The position numbers were made by a program, and so were the translations under genes. The notes under the pieces are model-generated. The model made no database searches. It had not been told where the DNA came from and saw only the letters and a program-made list of their open reading frames with translations. Below are positions 1 through 6,150 of a DNA stretch of 17,568 bases, piece by piece (within the stretch, counting starts at the first letter, position 1; each line of letters begins with the position of its first letter). The stretch lies in assembly GCA_036559665.1 (NCBI GenBank), contig DATBSS010000010.1:1-17568 (forward strand), in the 5' to 3' direction. This DNA comes from DASRBA01 sp036559665 (GTDB lineage: Bacteria; Myxococcota; Myxococcia; Myxococcales; Myxococcaceae).

Positions 1-2
1 CG

Positions 3-32
3 CCGGGCGGGGACGCGGTCCTCATCGGGTAG
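3..32 (+). CDS. Possible C-terminal tail of an upstream gene (partial)
   Basis: The frame beginning at base 3 reads PGGDAVLIG and stops at TAG 30-32. It fits the end of a gene running in from the left, but ten codons are too few to identify a family or to prove coding. The stop lies about 110 bases before the next gene, leaving room for that gene's own promoter. Confidence 0.3.
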   Translation, partial: PGGDAVLIG

Positions 33-98
33 GCACCCACATCCAAAATCGCCGGAAAAATGTCGCCGGGAAGAAACGGCGGGAAGTGAGTTCCCTCA

Positions 99-114
99 CG
101 GCAACCGCAGTGCT
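99..114 (+). promoter_or_regulatory. Candidate sigma-54 (-24/-12) promoter
   Basis: GG at 100-101 and GC at 112-113 are exactly ten bases apart, in the context GGCA...TGCT, which matches the core of the TGGCACG-N4-TTGCW consensus. Transcription would start near 125, and a strong Shine-Dalgarno (AGGGGGG, 127-133) follows before the ATG at 141. A short inverted repeat, GTGAG-ttcc-CTCAC (86-99), abuts the upstream edge. The outer consensus positions are not all met and chance matches are common in GC-rich DNA. Confidence 0.3.
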
Positions 115-140
115 TGCCAACCCTTTAGGGGGGAACACAC

Positions 141-899
141 ATGATTCGAGGCGTGAAGATCGCCGCGGCCGCACTGGCCGTGGTGGCGGGACTCCCTGCG
201 TTCGCCGGCCGTTTCGGCACCGCGTGCCAGGAGGACTACCAGAGCGGGTGGCAGAACACGCTCCCGTATAGCTGGAACCGCTGCAGCAACTTCAACGGCG
301 AGCTGGGACAGACCGACTCCCAGATCTTTTACTGGAACCTCCACGGCGGGAAGTACTGGTGGGAGGGCGACGGGGACCAGGTCGGCCTGGAGACGGTGAA
401 CATCGTCTTCGCCAACACCCACGGCGGCGCCTGGGGGAACGACTCGGTTTGGGCCATGTGGGACAACGGGTCGCTGGCCTACTCCAGCAACATGCGGCTG
501 GGGAACGAGTCGTGGGGGACGATGATCTTCTCCACCTACTCGTGCGAGACGCTCAAGTACGACGACGGCCTGATGTGGACCCGCATGGGCCCCATCTTCC
601 GCGGCGGCCTCTACATCGCCACCGGCAGCATGGAGACGGTCTGGGCGGGCTGGACGACCGACGACGTGGGCGCGGACTACGCGGATAACCTCCAGCACGG
701 CTACTCCATCAAGGAGGCGTGGCACGACGGCGCGTCCGACTGGTACGAGGACAACGACCTCGCCGTGATGACGGTGGGCACCAACTCCACCGACTGCTCG
801 AACCGGATCAACGGGATGACCTGGCAGAACGTCGCCGGCTTCGCCCGCCTGCGGGACAACCAGATCGGCTGGTACTGCTACGCCGCGTGGCACATGTAG
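141..899 (+). CDS. Secreted DUF6345-type protein, possible caspase-like (clan CD) fold
   Basis: A 252-residue exported protein. Residues 1-22 form a signal peptide with likely cleavage after LPAFA. The body resembles the DUF6345 family as I know it: aromatic-rich, with two HGG motifs (H68, H94) and a YSC motif (C135). H94 follows the hydrophobic strand VNIVF and C135 follows TMIFST, the strand-then-His-Gly and strand-then-Cys order of clan CD cysteine peptidases such as caspases, gingipains and clostripain. Peptidase activity is inference; the domain has no assigned function that I know. Other cysteines (C29, C48, C219, C246) could form disulfides outside the cytoplasm. The ATG is chosen from the SD AGGGGGG seven bases upstream. 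The next gene follows 51 bases later on the same strand, probably co-transcribed. Confidence 0.8.
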   Translation: MIRGVKIAAAALAVVAGLPAFAGRFGTACQEDYQSGWQNTLPYSWNRCSNFNGELGQTDSQIFYWNLHGGKYWWEGDGDQVGLETVNIVFANTHGGAWGNDSVWAMWDNGSLAYSSNMRLGNESWGTMIFSTYSCETLKYDDGLMWTRMGPIFRGGLYIATGSMETVWAGWTTDDVGADYADNLQHGYSIKEAWHDGASDWYEDNDLAVMTVGTNSTDCSNRINGMTWQNVAGFARLRDNQIGWYCYAAWHM

Positions 900-950
900 G
901 CCGCCCGCGCGATTCCCGACCACACCCCTTTCGAAATTCACGGAGACACC

Positions 951-2027
951 ATGTTCTGCACGATGTCTGATCGATTCTTCTCTCGCGCGGCCGCCTGCTT
1001 CACCGCTGCCGCCCTCCTCGCCGGCGGCGCCGCCCGCGCGGCCGACTTCCCGATGCGCGGCGCGCTGGCCGTCGAGTCCGCGGCGCGCGGCGTAGGGCGG
1101 CCCGACCTGCCGCAGCTCCGGGTCAGCCCGGGGCCCGGCGCGGCCAAGACGATGGCCGCGCTGACCAGGAAGCTCGCCGATTCCGGCGAGGCGGTCACCA
1201 CCTTCGGCGAGCCGCGCATGGAGAACGGCAAGGGCCACACCGCCGCCCTCTGGGCGGACGGCCGGTCCCTGCTCGTCTACGGCGACGGCACCAAGGTGAG
1301 CTTCCGCAACTCCGAGGAGCTGAAGGCTTCCACCCCGGCGGCGGAGCGGATGTCCATGGACAAGCTGGAGCAGATCGGCCGCGCGTTCATCGAGCGGGAG
1401 CTGGCGGACCAGGTCCGCCTGGGGGCCAACGAGAAGCTGGAGGCGTTCTCCACCCGCGTCCAGGTCGGCGGCGGCGCGGACGTGAAGTCCACCGCCCGGC
1501 CGGAGGAGCAGGTGCTGGCCAACGCCATCGTGTTCACCCGCACGGTGGACGGCGTGCCGGTCCTGGGCAGCGGCTCCAAGGTGGCGGTGCTGGTCACCAA
1601 CGACGGCAAGGTGGCGGGCTTCGACTTCGACTGGGCCTCGTTCCAGCCGACCGGAAAGCGCGTGAAGGCGCTGGGCCCGGCGCAGATCCGGGAGCGCGTG
1701 AAGGCGCTGAGCATCGCCCGGCTCGATTCCCCCGACGTGACCGTGCGCCGCTACGAGTGCGGCCTGTACGACGCCGGCCTGCGCGACCGCGAGCCGCAGG
1801 GCGCGCTCCAGGGCGCGTGCCTGATCCACTCCACCGAGCGGAAGATCGCCGACCCGGTGGCCTATGCCCGCGATCCCAATTCCGGCCACGTCATGTCCGC
1901 CACCATCGACGTGATCCCGGTGGGCGAGACGGTGGAGCTGGACAGCCACTGGCCGCAGGCGCAGAAGCTGCTCGGCCTGAACGGCGGTGACCGGGCCATG
2001 CCGGCCAGCCCTGGTCCGCGTCCGTAG
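951..2027 (+). CDS. Secreted protein with PepSY/FTP-propeptide-like core
   Basis: A 358-residue protein with an N-terminal signal peptide (hydrophobic stretch about 15-26, AxA-like cleavage near residue 30). I do not recognise a named family. Residues about 135-255 contain a segment like PepSY or FTP propeptide domains: a helix, then VFTRTVDGVPVLG (194-206), a strand VAVLVTNDGKVAGF (211-224) and a second helix from about 243. Such domains act as intramolecular chaperones or inhibitors of secreted peptidases. Here it is a stand-alone protein just downstream of the DUF6345 gene, so action in trans on that product is a reasonable but unproven guess. The Pro/Gly tail looks disordered. The start at 951 has GGAG five bases upstream; ATG 966 is an alternative that keeps the signal peptide. 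Confidence 0.75.
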   Translation: MFCTMSDRFFSRAAACFTAAALLAGGAARAADFPMRGALAVESAARGVGRPDLPQLRVSPGPGAAKTMAALTRKLADSGEAVTTFGEPRMENGKGHTAALWADGRSLLVYGDGTKVSFRNSEELKASTPAAERMSMDKLEQIGRAFIERELADQVRLGANEKLEAFSTRVQVGGGADVKSTARPEEQVLANAIVFTRTVDGVPVLGSGSKVAVLVTNDGKVAGFDFDWASFQPTGKRVKALGPAQIRERVKALSIARLDSPDVTVRRYECGLYDAGLRDREPQGALQGACLIHSTERKIADPVAYARDPNSGHVMSATIDVIPVGETVELDSHWPQAQKLLGLNGGDRAMPASPGPRP

Positions 2028-2054
2028 TCCCGCGCTGAAGCGATGAAGTGATGG

Positions 2055-2087
2055 GCGCCCGGTCTCCCTCGAGGGGGGGCCGGGCGC
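2055..2087. terminator. Strong hairpin between convergent genes
   Basis: Arms GCGCCCGG (2055-2062) and CCGGGCGC (2080-2087) pair perfectly over 8 bp, and the interior holds a second small palindrome, CCCTCGAGGG (2066-2075). It lies between the stop of the secreted-protein gene (2027) and the stop of the convergent sigma gene (2092), so it can serve both strands. There is no long T-run, as is usual in very GC-rich genomes. Confidence 0.6.
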
Positions 2088-2091
2088 TCGA

Positions 2092-2976
2092 CTATTTGAA
2101 GGCCTGCTTGAGGCTGACCTCGATCTGGCTGCGGATCAGCCTCACCAGCGACGACAGCTCCCGCTGGTTGATCTTCAGCTTCCCCATCAGCCGCTCGCGC
2201 ACCGCCCGCATCAAGCTGGTCTCCGCCTTGGCCAGCCTCCGCGCCACCGTGGACCGGTGCTGTCCATAGACGGCGTCCAGCTGGTCGATGGTGAGCCCGT
2301 CCACGTAGCGCTGGCGCAGCAAGGTGCGCTCGTCCGCCGCCAGCACCGCCAGCGCCTCCGGGAACGCCGCCTTGAACTCCGCCCGGTACAGCTGCTTGAG
2401 GTGCTCCAGCTCCGGGTCCAGCTCGCCGCCGGGCAGCTCGGAGAGCACCTCGTCCTCGACCGCCGCTTCCTTCGGCCCGCGCGAGGCGAGGTTGAGCACC
2501 GTCCGGGTCACCGTGGCGCGCACCCAGCGGCGCAGCTCACCGCGCCCGGAGTACTCCCCGATCTTCGGCATCTCGCCGCCGCGGGCCACGAACAGCTTCT
2601 CCCGCAGGAGCTGCTTCACGTCGTCCACCTGGACGCCCGGCGGGCGCGCCCGCGACATCGCCTGGTCCACCTCGCTGAAGTACGCGTCCTCCAGCGCCCG
2701 GATGGCCTTGGTGTCCCCGCGCGCGCAGGCCGCGGCCAGGAAGAGGTCCGCCCCGCGCAGCGCGTTCAGCTCGCCGGCGGTGGCGGCCTCCCCGTTCACC
2801 GCCCGCGCCAGGTGCGCCAGGAAGTCCTCGTCGGCCAGCACCACCCCGGCCCAGGCGCGCCGCCCCTCGGCGAGGTACCGGGTGAGCATCGGCTCCACGT
2901 CGCCGAAGCGGGCCACGACCTTCCGGGCGGCCGGGTCCAGCAACTTCATGAAGGTCTCGTGTAGCTGCTCGGCCAC
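2092..2976 (-). CDS. Sigma-70-like RNA polymerase sigma factor, myxobacterial type
   Basis: A 294-residue protein. Residues about 95-165 match a sigma region 2 (EVDQAMSRAR... GEYSGRGELRRWVRATVTR) and residues about 209-263 a region 4 with a helix-turn-helix (ADERTLLRQRYVDGLTIDQLDAVY... RSTVARRLAKAE). An N-terminal extension of about 90 residues and a short C-terminal tail make it longer than a typical ECF factor, as in the myxobacterial sigma family I recall as Sig-70_gmx1. It presumably directs RNA polymerase to a private promoter set. I chose GTG 2976 because GGAGAG lies seven bases upstream; ATG 2949 would give 285 residues but has a poor SD. It is divergent from a kinase with an anti-sigma-type zinc motif, 51 bases away. 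Confidence 0.85.
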   Translation of the reverse strand: MAEQLHETFMKLLDPAARKVVARFGDVEPMLTRYLAEGRRAWAGVVLADEDFLAHLARAVNGEAATAGELNALRGADLFLAAACARGDTKAIRALEDAYFSEVDQAMSRARPPGVQVDDVKQLLREKLFVARGGEMPKIGEYSGRGELRRWVRATVTRTVLNLASRGPKEAAVEDEVLSELPGGELDPELEHLKQLYRAEFKAAFPEALAVLAADERTLLRQRYVDGLTIDQLDAVYGQHRSTVARRLAKAETSLMRAVRERLMGKLKINQRELSSLVRLIRSQIEVSLKQAFK

Positions 2977-3027
2977 GCCTGGTCTCTCCAACGACTCCCG
3001 TCCGCCCCTGATACAACCCCATTCTAG
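2977..3027. promoter_or_regulatory. Divergent promoter region, sigma gene and kinase
   Basis: These 51 bases must carry promoters for both genes unless they lie inside the coding regions. On the minus strand TAGAAT (complement of 3022-3027) resembles a -10 box for the sigma gene. On the plus strand TACAAC (3012-3017) sits about ten bases before the kinase ATG. No convincing -35 box accompanies either. The kinase has no visible SD, so its message may be nearly leaderless. Opposed promoters this close would interfere with or co-regulate each other. Confidence 0.35.
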
Positions 3028-6000
3028 ATGAGCTGTCTGGACGAGAACACGCTCGTCGCGCTGATGGAGCGGTCGCTGCCCCGGGCCGACCTGGAGCGCG
3101 TCACCGCCCACCTGGACAAGTGCGCGAATTGCCGGAAGCTCGTCTCGGCCATGGCCAGCTGGTACCCGGCCGAGCCCTGGCAGCGGCAGACCGACCCGGA
3201 GACGGTCCACGTCACCCCCCGCTCCGACCGGCCGGATCCGTCCGCCGGCAACGACCGCACCGCCGTGCAGAGGCTGCCGCCCGGCGAGCTGGGGCCGGGC
3301 ACGCGCGTGGACCGCTACCTCCTCCTCCGCCCCATGGCCTCCGGCGGGATGAGCGTGGTCTTCGCCGCCTACGACCCGGAGCTGGACCGCCGGCTGGCCA
3401 TCAAGTTCCTCCGGGCACAGGTGCGCGAGCCGGTGGACGACGCGCGGCTGCTCCGCGAGGCGCAGGCGATGGCCCGGCTCTCCCACCCCAACGTCGTCCA
3501 ACTCCACGACGTGGGCCTGTTCAGCGACCGCGTCTTCCTGGTGATGGAGCTGGTGGAGGGCACCACCCTGCGCCACTGGCTGGGGAAGCCGCGCTCCCGC
3601 GCCGAGGTGATGGAGGTGCTCCTGGCCGCCGGGCGCGGGCTGGTGGAGGCCCACAAGCACGGCGTCGTCCACCGCGACTTCAAGCCGGAGAACGTGCTGG
3701 TGAGCGACGCCGGCGGGGTCAAGGTGATGGACTTCGGCCTGGCCCGCGCCTACCACGGCAGCCCCATCCTCAGCATCGGCCAGGAGCCGGTGGCCGGGAT
3801 GTCCGTGGGCCAGCTCACCCGGCCGGGCGTGGTGATGGGGACGCCGGGCTACATGTCGCCGGAGCAGCTGGGCGGGGGCCGCGGCGACGCCCGGGCCGAC
3901 CAGTTCGCCTTCTGCTGCGCGCTCTACGAGGGGCTGGCGGGCTCCCGGCCGTTCGCGGGCACCACCCTGGACGTCTACATGGCGTCCATCTCGGCCCGGC
4001 AGGTGAAGCCGCTTCCGCGCCGGGTGCCGTCGAGGGTGCGTGCGGCGGTGATGCGCGGCCTCTCGATGGACCCGGCGCACCGCTTCCAGTCCATGGAGGA
4101 GCTGCTGAACGCGCTCCACCAGCCCTTCTGGCGGCGGCTGAGCCGGCGGCAGCAGCTCGCGGGCGGCGGCGCGCTGGCGGGCGCCGTCGCGCTCCTGGCC
4201 GCCGCCGGCGCCCTGCGGGCCGGCGGCGGCGCATGCGGGGACGCGCGCCAGGAGCTGGCCGGGGCGTGGAGCCCCTCGCGCCGAGCGGTGGTGACGGCCG
4301 CCCTCTCCCAGACCGCCGGCCAGCTGCAGGCGGAGGCGGCGGCGGTGGCGCTGGACCGGTACGCCGAGCGCTGGGCGCACGCCGCCGAGGCGGTGTGCCA
4401 GGCCCACGGCGCCCGCGCCCCGGAGGAGGACGCCGGCGCGCGCGGGTGCCTGCAGCGGAGGCGGGCCGACCTGATGGCGGCGGCGGAGGTGCTCTCCGCG
4501 CCGGATCCGCGGCAGGCCCGGCGCGCCATCGCCATCGCCACGGCCATGCCGCTCCCCGACGAGTGCGGCACTGCGAGGCCGCCCGTCGCCCCCTCCGGGG
4601 GAGCGATGGAGCGGATGCAGCGGCTCCGCGGGCAGGTCTCGATGGCGCGGGCGCTGCTCGCCGCCGGCCGCCTGGCCGACGCGGCCGGGGCGCTGGGCAC
4701 CGCGGCGGGTGAGGCGGCCGCCGTGGGGGACCCGGCCCTGGAGCCGGAGGCGCTCTTCGTCCGCGCGCGCCTGCAGGCCGCCCAGGGCACCTTCGCCACC
4801 GCCGAACGCACCCTCTACGAATCCGTCTGGGCCGCCGAGCGCACCCGCCACGACGAGCAGGCGGCGCACTCCTGGATCGCCCTCTACCGGCTGGTGGGCG
4901 CGGACCGGCAGGACGAGGCGCGCGCGCTGGAGCTGCGCCCGCACGCCGAGGCCGCCGTGGCGCGCGCCGGCAGCCCGCCGCTGCTCGCCGCGGAGCTGGA
5001 CGCGGCCCAGGGCGAGGTGCTGGCCACCGCCGGCCTCCCCGGGCCCGCGCTGCCGCTCCTGGAGCGGGCGCTGAGCGCGCTCCAGCAGGCGCTGGGCCCG
5101 GAGCACCCCGCCACCGCCCAGCCGCTGGAGCAGTACGGGGAGGTGCAGGGGCAGCTGGGGCTGCTCTCCCAGGCGGAGCGGACGCTCACCGCCGCGGTGG
5201 CGCTGGACGGGCGCTCCTTCGGGCCGGAGCACCCGCAGACCGCCTCGGCGCAGGTGCGGCTGGGCACGGTGCGCTCGCAGCTCGGCTTCCACCCGGAGGC
5301 GTTGCAGCTCCTCCAGGGCGCGCTGGTGGCGGCGAGCTCGGCCGCCCGCGAGGACCCGGCCCTCGCCTTCCGGGCCAACTACGCGCTGGGCGAGGCGCTC
5401 CGCCGCGCCGGCCAGATCACCGAAGCCCTGAAGCGGCACAAGGAGGCGCAGGCCCTGGTCGAGCCGCTGTTCGGGCCCGGCGGGCCGCGCGCCGCCACCT
5501 CGCTGCTGGCCCTGGGGGACGTGGTGCGCGGGATGGGCGAGTACGCGCAGGCGCTGGACCTGCACCAGCGCGCCCTGGCCATCGTCCCGCTCTCGCCCCC
5601 GGCGCTGGAGGGCGCGGGGACGGACCTGCGGCTGCTTGGGCGCGCGAAGGAGGCGGTGGAGATGGAGCGGCGCGCGGTCGCCCAGGCGGAGCGCGCGCTG
5701 GGCCGGGACCAGCCGGCGCTGGGGCCGTACCTGGTGGGCCTGGGGGCGGCGCTGGGCGCGCAGGGCGACCACGCCGGCGCGCTGGCCATGCACCGCCGCG
5801 CCCTGGAGCTCCTGGAGCGGGCCTACGGGAGCAGCGCGCCGCGGCTGCTGCGGCCGGCGCTGGTGGCCCTGGCGGCCGAGCTGGAGGCGCGCGGCGACAC
5901 GGCGATGGCGGTGAGCACCCTGGAGCGCGCGGTGACGCTCTCGCCGGCCAAGGGCGCGGACCAGGTGGCGGCGGAGGCGCGCTTCGCGCTGGCCCGGGCG

Positions 6001-6129
6001 CTGGCCCGCGACGCCCAGGAGCACGAGCGCGCGGTGTCGCTGGCGATGGAGGCCAAGGCCGCCTACGCGCTGGCGAACAACGCGCGCGAGCAGGAGCGCG
6101 TCACCGAGTGGCTGGCCAGACAACGCTGA
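3028..6129 (+). CDS. Ser/Thr protein kinase with ZAS-like zinc motif, membrane helix and TPR array
   Basis: A 1033-residue Hanks-type kinase. An N-terminal H28-x3-C32-x2-C35 matches the zinc motif of ZAS anti-sigma factors. The kinase domain (about 97-365) has a glycine-rich loop MASGGMSVV (103-111), K126, E144, HRDFKPEN (215-222), DFG (235-237), GTPGYMSPE (271-279) and D291, so it should be active. A single membrane helix (about 378-397) separates the cytoplasmic kinase from an extracytoplasmic part. That part has a Trp/Cys-containing segment (about 403-525) seen in other myxobacterial kinases, then TPRs of the kinesin-light-chain type (about 535-1030; LGPEHP and FGPEHP signatures). I infer a membrane receptor kinase. 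It is divergent from a sigma factor that may be its partner or target. ATG 3028 has no SD. Confidence 0.92.
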   Translation: MSCLDENTLVALMERSLPRADLERVTAHLDKCANCRKLVSAMASWYPAEPWQRQTDPETVHVTPRSDRPDPSAGNDRTAVQRLPPGELGPGTRVDRYLLLRPMASGGMSVVFAAYDPELDRRLAIKFLRAQVREPVDDARLLREAQAMARLSHPNVVQLHDVGLFSDRVFLVMELVEGTTLRHWLGKPRSRAEVMEVLLAAGRGLVEAHKHGVVHRDFKPENVLVSDAGGVKVMDFGLARAYHGSPILSIGQEPVAGMSVGQLTRPGVVMGTPGYMSPEQLGGGRGDARADQFAFCCALYEGLAGSRPFAGTTLDVYMASISARQVKPLPRRVPSRVRAAVMRGLSMDPAHRFQSMEELLNALHQPFWRRLSRRQQLAGGGALAGAVALLAAAGALRAGGGACGDARQELAGAWSPSRRAVVTAALSQTAGQLQAEAAAVALDRYAERWAHAAEAVCQAHGARAPEEDAGARGCLQRRRADLMAAAEVLSAPDPRQARRAIAIATAMPLPDECGTARPPVAPSGGAMERMQRLRGQVSMARALLAAGRLADAAGALGTAAGEAAAVGDPALEPEALFVRARLQAAQGTFATAERTLYESVWAAERTRHDEQAAHSWIALYRLVGADRQDEARALELRPHAEAAVARAGSPPLLAAELDAAQGEVLATAGLPGPALPLLERALSALQQALGPEHPATAQPLEQYGEVQGQLGLLSQAERTLTAAVALDGRSFGPEHPQTASAQVRLGTVRSQLGFHPEALQLLQGALVAASSAAREDPALAFRANYALGEALRRAGQITEALKRHKEAQALVEPLFGPGGPRAATSLLALGDVVRGMGEYAQALDLHQRALAIVPLSPPALEGAGTDLRLLGRAKEAVEMERRAVAQAERALGRDQPALGPYLVGLGAALGAQGDHAGALAMHRRALELLERAYGSSAPRLLRPALVALAAELEARGDTAMAVSTLERAVTLSPAKGADQVAAEARFALARALARDAQEHERAVSLAMEAKAAYALANNAREQERVTEWLARQR

Positions 6130-6150
6130 GCCTGGGCCCGGGCGGGGCGG

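Noticed and set aside
96..1949. Long minus-strand open frame (617 codons) opposite the two secreted-protein genes
   Set aside because: Low-complexity Arg/Gly/His/Val-rich translation without motifs; a shadow of GC-rich coding sequence.
2048..2269. Small plus-strand frame (73 codons) across the terminator and sigma gene 3' end
   Set aside because: Lies over a strong hairpin and antisense to conserved sigma region 4; no SD or motif.
2977..6123. The sigma frame continues open for over 1000 codons upstream, antisense to the TPR kinase
   Set aside because: The extra part is compositionally biased and motif-free, while the opposite strand encodes a complete kinase. The real start is near 2976.
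6130..6150. Possible terminator between the two convergent kinase genes
   Set aside because: Only 21 GC-rich bases with an imperfect CCTGGGCCCGGG palindrome; too weak to call.
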